Below, piece after piece: positions 46,690 to 57,500 of a stretch of 64,000 nucleotides of DNA; positions within the stretch are counted from its first letter, which is position 1; the number at the start of each line of letters is the position of its first letter. A model generated the notes under the pieces. That model searched no databases, was not told the origin of the DNA, and saw only the letters and a list, made by a program, of their open reading frames with translations. A program made the position numbers and the translations under genes. Source of the DNA: Antitrichia curtipendula (taxonomy: Eukaryota > Streptophyta > Bryopsida > Hypnales > Leucodontaceae); assembly GCA_951230915.1 (NCBI GenBank), contig OX579638.1:26306696-26370695 (forward strand), read 5' to 3'.

Positions 46690-48880
46690 TTTAATATGAA
46701 GAGGGGAGAGTCGACAAGAAGAGACAATATTTTTAAAGTTATATGAAATTATAATCTTTGGTTAGCCTTTGTAGAAGCTTGTAGTCTAGTTTTTTAGCTT
46801 TTAAAACTACTTTTTCAGCTTTTTATGAATTTTATATATATTATTCTATTTTATTTCTAATATTTAGTGTAAATAGGGCTTTATTTTATCTTTTAAGTGT
46901 GAAATGAATTAAGTAAAAAGTAATTAGAAAAAGAATTTAGTAATTAGAAAAGAAAAAAAAAAGAAACAATAAAGATAAGAAAAAGGGGAGAAAGTTAGGG
47001 TTTGGGGAGGTGCGATCGTGAAGCGGTGCTGCGCGATCCCCGCGTGACTCTTCTAGCTTCTGATCTCCCCCCTCCCTGAACTTAAATCCCTCTCTCTCCT
47101 CTCATTTCCTCCTCTCCTCCCCGTGCAGATTTTCATATTCTCTTGTGCGTACTTGCGCAGTTGTGCCTATAATTTATGTGCTGTTTGTAATACATTGGTG
47201 CTTTTGTTTGTGTATTGTGTGTGTACAGTGGTGTATTTTTGAGTGCTGTAATCAGATGTCTGGAACTTTGTCCTGAGTGTGCTGATGTAAAAATTATTGA
47301 GATTTGAGCACTTGGTGTGTCATGCAACCGACAGATTCACAATTTGTATTGGGGAAGTTTGCTAATTTGGGAGCGATGCTGGTACAAGGATCTGATAGCA
47401 AATACATGCTGATTGATTGGTGAGATTTCTGATTTTTGGCCTTGGAGGTACCGCACCAAAATTTGCAGTAGATTGATTGCAGGAGATTAAGAGTTTGTCA
47501 AAGTGCATTACGTGAACATGTGAGCCTCAAGAATTTCAGTGTCAATCAGGTTTCCAAAATCGGTATCACAAGCAGTGTGTCTGGCCGAATTAGGGATTTG
47601 GAGCTTGTAGCAGGTCCTTCTGCAACACTGATTCATGGAGATTTTGAGAAATTTCCTCTCAAATTGCTTACGGGGAGATTGGACATGAGTTGAGAGATTG
47701 AGATGCGAGATTGAACGAGAATTTACAGGCGCACAAGAATCACAGTCAGGCATTTGATCGTAGGAAAGTTCGAAATTTGAAGTTTCCAAGAATTTCTTGA
47801 CATTGGTGTGCCTACGAGGGAGGAATTGAACAAGCGAGAGTAGACCGATCAGAAATTTTCCAAATCGATCAAGAATTGGATGCCGTCGGAGAAGATTCGG
47901 TGAGGCGCAGGCGCGACCAGAAAGACAGAGTGACGTTGGCAGACAGGCGCCTGCGGCGGACTCACCGACCCGCCCCGCCCTCTAATACTCGTCCCTTCAC
48001 GGTTGATACCCCGATCGGTATCTCTTTTGATATCCGGTCCGGTCTTCCAATCGATCCCCGGTTGGAGATTGATATCCGTCCATCTCTGATTGATATACGT
48101 TTGATCCTAGTTGATAACCGGGCTGGCGGTCTTAAGGTTTATACCCTTGGTTTTGGGCAGGGTATAAACTTTTGGACGTTTTGTACTAATTATTTGACCA
48201 AAAACAAACTGAAATAAAGGATCAAAGTTTTCGAACGGCCCTTGGGCCGTACCACTAGTTTGGAATCAATCCATTTGGGAGTTAGAATTAGAGTTAGGCT
48301 TTTGTTATTTGTTTTGCATCAATGTTATTAGAGTGTTGTATTGAAAATTGCATATACATGTTGTAAGTGGAGTTCTATGTGGATTTTAGGTAGAGCATAC
48401 TGATTTGCACGTGTTTTGGCCATATTGTCCTAGAGCCTTGGGGTGACTTATTGTAAGCCTTTCTAAACCCTTAACTCTAATTTATTTTGAAATATTAAAT
48501 ACATATAGTTGTACTATTTTCAAAGTACTATAGTGAGCTGTACTAAAGTCTAAATCCTGCATTGCATCCATACACAAGTCAGTCCACATTGAACTATTGT
48601 CCCAGAACTATTGTCACAAGCTAGCAGCACACTAGACAGGACTGCAACTGCATACATCCGTCAATAGCATTTATTAATGGACAGCATGAGTTGTATCTTG
48701 GGTTTTTAGTGGGATTAAAAATGAATAAGACGCTGGATTTTGCAAATTTGTACATTGTGACCTTTGAGCACATTACGCTAGCCTTACATAGCTCAGTCCC
48801 TGGTGTTCGAATCTGAATTTGATTGAATAGAATCAGATTCCAACGATTTATACTACAAAGCTCCAAAATGTTTAATTGGA
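46690..48880 (+). other. Unclassified segment with a CpG-rich core
   Basis: Starts after a purine tract (GAAGAGGGGAGAG, about 46696). An AT-rich part with TATA-like sequence (about 46830) is followed by a CpG- and CT-rich part (46990-47125) and a second CpG-rich part (47870-48140) with repeated TTGATATCCG-type motifs. It looks like a promoter plus leader, perhaps a solo LTR of another retroelement, but no paired LTR or target duplication was found. The 113-codon frame at 47876-48217 shows repeated IDIR motifs and no known domain. Confidence 0.4.
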
Positions 48881-49330
48881 GGGTTTTTAGAGACTCTTTA
48901 AATCCCGAGCATACTACAGAGCCCGAGCTTGAACTCTCTATGTCTCAATTATCGAATTAGCTTCTACAATCTTTAGATTCACCACCACTACAACCTCAAG
49001 ACAAAGGCGGATCTTTGACACAACGAAAGTGACCACGTATTGAGCAGTCATGGCATGGTAATCTCCAACTTGACACTCAAGCTCTAGTGATCTTATTACA
49101 AATTGGAAGACTCAAGCCTGATAGACCAGAATTTACTTTTCAAAGATGTTTTGAAGGCCTCAACATGGAGTAATATTTTGAATTTCTTCCTATAGAAGGA
49201 AGCCGTAGTCATAATTGTTGGCTATATGGCTATATGGCCCTATCTAATCTTTGTCTAGAAATCAATGAGTAGCTTATGTTGCAGATACTATTCGTCACAT
49301 TCTTGAATTCTTATAAATGTAGAACAAGGA
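48881..49330 (+). pseudogene. Degenerate ORF downstream of gypsy pol
   Basis: One frame stays protein-like for about 130 codons with a few stops: RIEQSWHGNLQLDTQAL, LLQIGRLKPDRPEFTFQRCF, EFLPIEGSRSHNCWLYGYMA. It lies between the chromodomain region and the polypurine tract. I do not recognise it. It could be an extra retrotransposon ORF or a captured host fragment. Confidence 0.4.
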
Positions 49331-49357
49331 CCATTTGAGCTCCTCTTGGAATTTGTC

Positions 49358-49373
49358 GTTAGAGAGGGGGTGA
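49358..49373 (+). other. Polypurine tract of the gypsy element
   Basis: GTTAGAGAGGGGGTGA lies immediately before the 3' LTR, the position of the plus-strand primer. Confidence 0.7.
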
Positions 49374-49756
49374 TGTCACGGATATAGTTTAAAACCCTCT
49401 CTAGGAAGCTTTTTGAGAAGCTCTCCAAATAGCAAGAAGGTTCTAAAAGAACCTCCAAACTAGAGGGTGGCTTTTTGAAAAGCTTCCCAAGTAGCGGAAG
49501 CTTCTGAAAGAACCTCATAGACGTCCAAGCTAGAAGGCAACTTCTTGAAAAGCTTCCCAAGCAATAAAAGTTTCTGGAAGAACCTCCTAGTTGGTAGTAT
49601 ATGTAGGAGTCGAGGCTGAGGTAGTTCTTAGTCTCGACAACACCTCTCTTGACCTTAGCTCTTGACTCAAGCTCTACTTTTGTATTTCTTGAATTCTAAT
49701 ATCAAATTTTGTTATCGAGAAACTCATCTTGTTTTGTGTCTTATACTTCCGTTATA
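49374..49756 (+). repeat. 3' LTR of the gypsy element
   Basis: Begins TGTCACGGATATAG, ends CCGTTATA and is followed by GTGTG, which matches the duplication in front of the 5' LTR. It has an extra AAGCTTC/AGAACCT repeat unit relative to the 5' LTR. Confidence 0.88.
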
Positions 49757-49829
49757 GTGTGCCCTTCAATGCATTTTCTGTATTAACACCTCTGACAATG
49801 CATACATCTCCGCATGTGGTTGCACAAAC
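49757..49829 (-). pseudogene. 5' half of the exon split by the gypsy insertion
   Basis: An acceptor (ACCTAG) at 49830 opens this piece, which runs to the GTGTG duplication. Two frames are open. The frame set by the phase-2 donor of the preceding exon reads FVQPHAEMYALSEVLIQKMH and ends in TGA. The other frame joins in phase with the half-exon at 29300-29421. A single-base indel near 49770 would explain the mismatch. Confidence 0.45.
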
Positions 49830-50045
49830 CTAGGTTCAAATTAAATATAAAATGCTTATCAATCAACTACAAAATACATGGCTGGAACAAATATTTCAAA
49901 AATTACAATTTTCAAAGGTAAAGTTGATGTCTTCCTTATAATTAATGTAATGTTACATTCAAATATAAATTTATAGACATTGAAAAATTGTATTTTTTCA
50001 ACCAATTTTTTTAGAAAAACATAACTTCTAAAATTTGAAACTCAC

Positions 50046-50308
50046 CATGTCAATTGATGGTTTTCCAACATCCCATACATCAACATTTGTGTGCCACTTA
50101 TACGTTTTCCGTGAAAGACTTCTTTATTGTACTCCTCAAGTGTAGATGCCATACTATAAAGGTAAGAAATTTGATCCTTGGGAATCAAATTCATAATAAA
50201 TATGCCTATGATATTGTGAGATAGTGCCTTCTTGTTTGCTATAGCAACGGATTTATTGAGAACCTCGAAATGCACCTTGTCATTTGTCAAAATTGTCATC
50301 TTTTTCAT
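50046..50308 (-). pseudogene. Upstream exon of the disrupted minus-strand gene
   Basis: An 88-codon open frame with natural composition (VHFEVLNKSVAIANKK, GKRISGTQMLMYGMLENHQ) ends at a canonical donor (ACATG|GTGAGT). The exon may extend upstream to an acceptor near 50355. Further minus-strand, stop-containing stretches at about 51190-51505 and 52080-52400 may be earlier exons. The product is not recognised. Confidence 0.45.
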
Positions 50309-50416
50309 AATATTTCTTACGCCAATATACTTGAATACACATAACTTTTGCTATCATATTAAAGATATAAAATAATATCTAAGAATTTCTAAGACTTTCA
50401 TGAAACCTTAAAGGAT

Positions 50417-50990
50417 GAAAACCTTGTTTTTGTCAAAAAATACTTGAAACTACAATTTTTTTTTGCAAAGGTTATAAATAAAAAATAAAAAATATTTTGT
50501 TTTGCACATGTATTTATAGAACCTTATACCTACCTAGTATAAAAGTGTGTGGAATAAATTTAGAAGTTTTCATTTGACACATTTTGATAGAAGTACATTT
50601 CAAGTGAAGAGAACAAATATTTTTACATTGTAAGACTTGATTATACCTTACCTTTTTGTGTGTAACAAATTTTTAAGAATATAAATGAAGTTCTTATTAA
50701 AACAAATTTTCTACGACTCTCAATTGAATGTCCTACTATAAAAATTAAACTTCAAAATTTTGTAATACAAAATATTTGAATTATCAAGGTTCAAAGTCAA
50801 ATAATCAAGTCTTACAATGTAAAAAAAAATTGATTTCTTCACTTGAAACGTACTTCTATCAAAATGTGTCAAATGAAAACTTTTGAAATTTATTCCAAAT
50901 ACTTTTACACTAAGTACATATAAGGTTCTATAAGTATATGTGCAAAAGAAATTGTAGTTTCAAGTGTTTTTTTACAAAAACAAGGACTTT
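50417..50990. repeat. Foldback element, arms of about 200 bp
   Basis: The left arm (CTTGTTTTTGTC, TACTTGAAACTACAATTT, TTTTCATTTGACACATTTTG, TACATTGTAAGACTTGATTA) is mirrored in order by the right arm (about 50790-50990). The loop is about 140 bp. Non-coding. Confidence 0.8.
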
Positions 50991-52552
50991 GTGAATGAAT
51001 GACAATGTGTAATAGTTAGTATCATTTTGAAGGCAAACGGAACTACAAATCCATTCATACTAATTTCAACCAAAACAATCTAAGCATGTCATCTATATTC
51101 TATAATATAGCATTAGATGTTTATTCTATGAGCATAACTAGGCAAACAAATGCAATCATATGTTTTGAATTTGATACTATTGCATATGTTGTAGACATGT
51201 GGTAGAGTCAGGTGGAGGAGGTCCTATGTCGTTTGGCATGTAGCTCTGCAACATTGGAGTCATCAATGCTTAGGTCATTAGGGCATGAGATGCATTCTTA
51301 TCCATTGGAATCTTTGATTTCTTTTGTTGAGGTTTCCGTAGGTGTGTGTGGATTGGGACTCCCTCCATCTGGATTCTATCTTGTTTTGGTGGTATTTGTT
51401 TGCAAATCCTTGTCTTTTTTGGAGGTGGATCGTTATTCTGGGATCCAATTTAGGCCAATGCCATCCGTTCTGGAAGGCAACCTTCTAGCGGAGGTAACAC
51501 CTACAAAATCCAAAGCAATTTAGTATGCCATCTACGAGAAAACAATTTTCTTTAACCATCAAGGATATGCAAGGAACTTCAAATTCCCACATGCGCTAAA
51601 TGACCCATCCTTCATTGAGCATTGAAGTATTGTATTTCAAATTCTTAACCACTCATTGACAATCGCTAAAAATTGCATAATTGCAAGCAAAACAAGGACA
51701 ACAATTTGTATAAAAAAGATAGGATTTAGAGCCTCAACGGAATTTTCAAAGTCAACACGTCTGAATATCTTGAATTTATAAAAAAATGTTGATTCAATCT
51801 TCAGTCAACTTGTGTTCTTAGAATCCATAGTAGTTGGGCCTTGGGCCTTTTCAAAAATCTTATGTAATATCCTTAGATTCTTTCTATCTTGAAGTGTGAT
51901 TTAATTTTCTACTGTGCATGTTCATGGAAAAGGAATGAAACTACAAAACCGACATACTACTACAAGTATAGGGGCCTTCAACTCAACCTTGTGTGCTTGA
52001 ACGATGAGCAAATTGCTCAAGTTTTGTAAGCTAAGATGGGCCATCATAACTTAATCCCTTTAGGGATTTTGTGCTTCTCTCACCTAATGAATTTTGTAGT
52101 TGGAAGATCCAATTTCATACTACAGATGATGGTGAATTGAAACAAACCACTTGGTGGCCACCACTATTCAAGACAATTGCATTTACAAATGGAGGGAAGC
52201 AAAAGAAGCTTATCCGGTATGTTTCTATCAAACCCTCCATGAGTGGCGACGCTTGTAGCTGTTGGATGTGGTCTCCCAAGCCTGCTCTTGCACGAGCGAG
52301 CTTCTTCATTAGAAGTTTGAGTTGGATAGGTATCTCCTCGGAAGATGTCCTTCACGAATTCTAGGAATTGTTTTCGTTCACACCAACCAAGCAATCTAGC
52401 TACGTGACAATACCACAAATATCTACACCAATCTACTATTAGAAACGTTATTTGCCAATTTCACTTGTTGGGCCTTGTCTGTGCCTAAAGGTATGCTCTA
52501 CCACAAAGCTGATCAATTTTCCAAACCCCTCCTTCTGATAGTCCTTACGCCC
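50991..52552. other. Intergenic DNA with possible decayed minus-strand exons
   Basis: Minus-strand frames at 51190-51505 (preceded by a good acceptor GGATTTTGTAG) and about 52080-52400 look partly protein-like but contain stops. They may belong to the disrupted gene above. The plus-strand frames over the same bases are probably their shadows. Evidence is weak. Confidence 0.25.
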
Positions 52553-53197
52553 TTAACCCCTAACTGCCCAAGGCACCAGAATTTGGTGTTTGCAAAATTT
52601 TGAGGTTAAATAAAGCCTAATCAAGTTGCTATTTTTAGCGGTTTATATTTTTAGAAAGTTCTTCTTGAAGACTAGTTTTAGCATCACAAACCCGATCTTG
52701 AAAATAAATGATAGTGATTTTTCTATTCAAGATTTTGTGCAAGGGTACCTAGTGCAATCTTGACTTCTCGTAGTGTTGAGAGCTCTTAGAAATAAGCCTC
52801 AAATACACTAGATCTTGGAGGAAAAATCACATTCAAAATTCATTTAAAAAAATTCTAGAGTAGATTTTAAGAAACCATAAATTGATTGGGGTTATATATG
52901 TTAGGCTCTTTAACCTCATATTTTTTTGGTCACCAACTTTTTAGATTTGACTTGTGTAAAGAAGATTGAAAGATTTTTGCAGTTTTAGCACCCTCATGGT
53001 CAAATGTTATAATCTTTCACTCCATAAGTGATATTGTTGTGTTTTCTTTTCCTACAAGATCTCTAACATGTCTAGTTTGAATTTGTACGGTTACAATTCA
53101 AAAAAAGTTGATACAACTTATCAAAATGTTGTCATTTTGTTCAATTTAGAGCAAATTCCAGTAAGCTCAAAACAACCCTTGGGCATTTAGGGGTTAA
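52553..53197. mobile_element. TTAA-flanked TIR element (copy D)
   Basis: The left end TTAACCCCTAACTGCCCAAG and the inverse of the right end, TTAACCCCTAAATGCCCAAG, differ at one position. TTAA is outermost on both sides. 645 bp, no coding capacity. Confidence 0.75.
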
Positions 53198-53598
53198 CCA
53201 ATGTTGTAGCTTCTCTGATCCTTGAAGTCGGACCCTACACTCTTCTTCATTTTCTAAATTATCCCCCCTCCCATGAACAATCACCACGAAAACGAAGGTG
53301 TGCTTTTGTAGGATATAGTGTATCTTTTATACCCAACATCATTTGTAGAAGATGCATTTGTCCCATACCCTTTGAGGATTCATTATGAACAATGGATTTT
53401 TATTTTAAAATCAATTCTTCCCCAAAGTACACTAGCCATGTGTTGGCACTGAAACGTGTCTAAATCTTTTCCAGTATTCGAATTTCCTTACAATTCATTT
53501 TCCTTGGATTTGGCAAGGTGACTTGTTAAATTTCAAAAACCATTCAGATTTTTGAAATTTTTGATTATTTTTTACCAAAGTTGACCTTTCGGTTGCAG

Positions 53599-53700
53599 GG
53601 CTGCGGGACTGTAGGGCGGCGGAAGAAGTACGAGCCGTGTGTGAATTGCGCCAAGTTCAGAAACTCGTGCAGCAGTGCCGAACCTGAACCTGAACTTTAG
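53599..53700 (+). pseudogene. Possible isolated terminal exon
   Basis: A strong acceptor (GACCTTTCGGTTGCAG) precedes a 33-codon frame, GCGTVGRRKKYEPCVNCAKF and onward, ending SAEPEPEL and a stop. It has four Cys including CVNC. GC content changes sharply at the acceptor. No upstream exon was found in the repeat-rich DNA before it, so it may be a stranded exon or chance sequence in the leader of the next gene. Confidence 0.25.
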
Positions 53701-54559
53701 TAAAAAAGATCTGTTGTGATTCCTCAACAGAAAGACTCTTGATGGGCCTTTGGATTCAAGTGAGACGGATCTCGTGGTTTCTGCTGAAAGCTACTGAATC
53801 CCAACGCTTTGGTAACAACGTAACGTAAACACAACAAGGATCCTCAGCAGTGCAGCTCTGGCTGCAACCGACCATCAGTTCGCCGTGTCCAGGAAGCCTC
53901 TTATCAAACACACACACACTTGCCTAAATTTATCACGAGGAATCTGCAACCCAAGCACCGAATTCAATCCAAAACCTCCTTAGAAATTAGAATCCGAAGT
54001 TAACTGCTGCAACATTCATGACGGATTTGTAGGCCCAGCTGGCAACAGTTGGATCAACAAGAACCACGGCTACCGAGAATCTCACTCTCTCACTGCTTTC
54101 TCACAATCCTTGCCGACTTGCCGGAAGCTCACGAGCAGGAACCCAGTTCGTGTTTAGTTCGGTGGGGGTCGTGTTTCTGACTGGCAAGCTACAGTACGCG
54201 TTTCCTTGGCAGATATCGAGATTTGTGTGAGAGCGAGCTCGAGACATTTCATGTTTCCCGTTGGATTAGGTCATGTTTTTTCGGTCTTCTGATTCATGTA
54301 ACAGGATTGATAGCTGGGACTTGAAACTGATGCTCCGGTGTTTTAGGTGATCCCACTCTCGTGGGATGTAGAGGGACTAACCAGAAAGAGGAACTAGAAA
54401 AATCTTAAGTTGTAGGTTTTGTGACCTAAATCGGAGAGAAGATCGAGAGAGGTAGCCAAGCTGCAATTGAGGATCGTACCCCCAGAGAGTGAACTTCATT
54501 GTGTTTACGATTCGATTTAGGTCGGTGTTGTCACAGGTGGGATATTTTGTGAAGCGGAG
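53701..54559 (+). promoter_or_regulatory. Promoter and leader region of the IQM gene
   Basis: Moderate-GC DNA between the last repeat element and the IQM start codon. It contains upstream ATGs (for example near 54250), so a spliced or shorter leader is likely. The transcription start was not located. Confidence 0.4.
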
Positions 54560-57500
54560 ATGGAGGCGGTTGTGTCGCAGAATGCGGCAGTGGTGTTGGT
54601 GCAGAAATCATATCGAGGGTACCGAGCTCGACGCGAGCTTGCCGATGCTGCCATCATGGCCAAGTCCTTTGGCTGGTATGCACCCTTGGCCTCCTAAGGG
54701 TTTGTTTGTTGTTTATTTGTTTGTTTGTTTTCTTGTTTATTGTCGTCCTGTTGACTCTTTAGAACCATGGTCGCATTGGTGGAGAAGCTGGTTACCACTC
54801 TTGCAAAGGGAACAGAGGTTGCAAAGCGTCTTGAGCTCAGGCTTCAAAGCTTTGCCAATGTCTGCTCTGTTTTGCTCAATGGATGCATGCACTCTGCTGC
54901 GTCTATTGAGCGTTTGACACTACGAACAAACAAAGAGGAGGCTGTCCACTGATGGGTTTGATCCTAGTTGTGGCCCTATTTTGTGGTAGCTGGTGACAAG
55001 TCAAAAGGATTTCATAGAGTGACGCCATTGTATGCCATTTTGTGTGAACGCTGGACTGGTTTTCCAAGCAATCAATGAGCGTTGGATGTAAATAAAGAGT
55101 TCTTCCGCATTCTTTGACAAGATTGTGTCGGCGTAGAAACAGGTGGAACCTAGTGGACTCGGTGACTCTCCAGGAGCAAACCCAGCTTTACTATGCACAT
55201 TCCGAATCTTGGAAAGCCTCAGACAATTGGAAACGTTTGAATCGAAAGGCTGCGAAGGTGAGAAAACTCTCTCCGATGAACTCACTTCTTTTCAATTCAA
55301 TGTGAAGGGCCATAGCTTACATTCTTTAGAGTCCGCTGGTGCATTCAAGAATCGGAATCCATCATTCTGATTCTAGCAAATGTTTGCATCTGCACTTTGC
55401 ATGTTGGCTAGCTATCTTCCCATTAATAATCAACCAAGAGTGAATAGGAGCGGTATAGGCGTTTGCTTAATTAAAATAGAAGATTGCTGAAATCAAAATT
55501 CAAGTTAAAAGGACCCAGGTTTGTTTCATCCTGAGAAATAGCTGCTGGTGAGGTGCAGGTTGGAAAAGGATTATCGAAAGACAGCAAGGCTCTGAAGCTT
55601 GCTCTCCAACATTGGCTTGAAGCTGTGAGACATTATTCCTTCCTATTTATTTGTTCCATTAGAGCAAGAATTGATGTACAGCAACTGAGTAGACTTGCTT
55701 CTTTTCATACAAATTGCGTCGAAGTTCTTGATCGCTTTTCAACTGCTATTAACAAGATTTTCAGTTAAATTAGACCGTTCCAGAAACTTTTAGACAGCAC
55801 ACGGTTCCATGATACATGAGGAGGCTTCGGAATGATCACTATGACTATAGGGAGACCTCCTTATAAATTATGGGGAAGATTCTCTTTATGATGCTGCCTA
55901 GTAGTTCTTAAAGACCGTCTAATTTTACTGGAAACACTATTATTCCTTTCAAGTGTATACTTCCCAGTCTCGTTGTGGTTTGGAGAAGTCGAGGTATTGA
56001 TGGACATCTGGACTTGTAGGCTAATTTTTTGTCGTCATGGCGCGCAGATAGATGCAAGGCACAGATATGGAGCCAACTTGCGCCCTTATTATCTCTACTG
56101 GCAGCAGCTCGAAACTCACGAACCATTTTTCTACTGGTACTAATCGACTTGTTGTTATGACTTTCTGTTTTACATTCAAGTGAGCCAGGACCTAATGTGT
56201 CGATAGATTGTATTTGATGTAAACATACTTTGTTCGTGTTTGGCAGGTTGGATGTTGGGAATGGCAGGAAAGTTGAGTTACCGAAGTGTTCAAGAGCCAA
56301 ACTTACGAAGGAAATGATCAGATATCTTAGTCCTGTAATGGCCTTTGCCTGTAACTGCTGACAATTGTCTTTAAACAGAGCTTCTAACATAACATTCTTT
56401 AGTTGCATGGCACCATTTGAGTATAGTGCCAATTAGGAGTTACATAGAGCCAAACAAGAAAAATTGAGGATCGGTAACCGGAACAACCTTTGACATGCTC
56501 ACATCAGAAAGACAATGTCTCTTTGGCTTTTGGAGTCCGCACTTGTTCAAATTTGCAAAACAAGGCGTTAGGTTTAGGACTCTTTTTTCATGCCAATTCA
56601 GAGGGTGCTCAACAAGGGTTTCTAGAATGCTAGGACTATTTGCTAGGACTTCTAATCCTCATTTCAGATCTCCAATACTGTGCATCCTCCCCTTAAAAAA
56701 TCTTGAATTCATGGAAACAGCCTAGCGATTTGACGAATTTGATCATTGCGATTTAACTCTCAGGAACAGAGAAAGCACTACCAGGTCGAAGTTTCCGATG
56801 GCAAATTATTTTACAAACAGAGTGGGGAGCTTGTGGACACCAACGACTCCGACAATAGTGAAGACCGTTGGATCTTTGTCATGAGCCCTTACGGGAAACT
56901 GTACATTGGCAAGGTTTGTCTTGCATTTCTCACAGTTGATTGCTGTGTTCATTATTCTCCAGTGCATTTGAAATCCAACAAGATCAGTTGCATGACTTTG
57001 TTGTATATTATCGCAGAAAGAACGAGGTGTATTTCAGCACTCCAGCTTTCTGGCTGGAGGTGCCACAATTGCTGCTGGCCGGCTTTCCATTCACAAGGGG
57101 CTCTTGCAGGTTGGTCCACTCTCTCAAGAACCTACTGCTTGAATGCTGGATTTTGATGGATTGAACATAACAGGGTTTAGGGACTTTTTGACATCATAAA
57201 GGAAAAAATCCCGTAATCAAAGCGGATATTCCTGTGGTTATTGTGGTTATACCGATACCTCCACTCGATAAATAGAGAGAGGCTTGTGTATTATCGTTGC
57301 TCCTATTATGCAACTTCCTCATGAATTATGAGAAATATTCTCTTTATGATGTCTAGAAGGTCCTTAAACAATTGAAAACCCTGTTATTACATAAGGGTGT
57401 CAAATTGGTGTTCAATTGGGGTAAGGTTCCGGTAGAATTCTCCTGTGCCCCAGGTTTTTCTATTTAGGAGCATTTTCTAAGATCTGAACCTCAATGTTAA

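Larger units (their letters stand above)
29422..49756 (+). mobile_element. Decayed Ty3/gypsy chromovirus, 20.3 kb with nested insertions
   Basis: LTRs at both ends start TGT(T/C)ACGG and end CCGTTATA, and GTGTG flanks the element on both sides (29417-29421, 49757-49761). In order on the plus strand: gag with a zinc knuckle, protease, reverse transcriptase, RNase H, split integrase and a chromodomain. This order and the chromodomain are diagnostic of a chromovirus. Every domain has stops or frameshifts and several catalytic residues are changed, so it cannot move by itself. Two large elements (about 33533-38724 and 39447-46241) account for about 12 kb of its length, and an extra segment lies at about 46690-48880. 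No good primer-binding site is visible after the 5' LTR. Confidence 0.9.

Noticed and set aside
47876..48217. 113-codon frame with IDIR repeats
   Set aside because: Peptide repeat follows from a DNA-level TTGATATCCG repeat in a CpG-rich non-coding segment; not supported as a gene.
48768..48815. tRNA-like TAGCTCAGT and GGTGTTCGAATC
   Set aside because: The two boxes are only about 10 nt apart, so no tRNA or polymerase III promoter can form.
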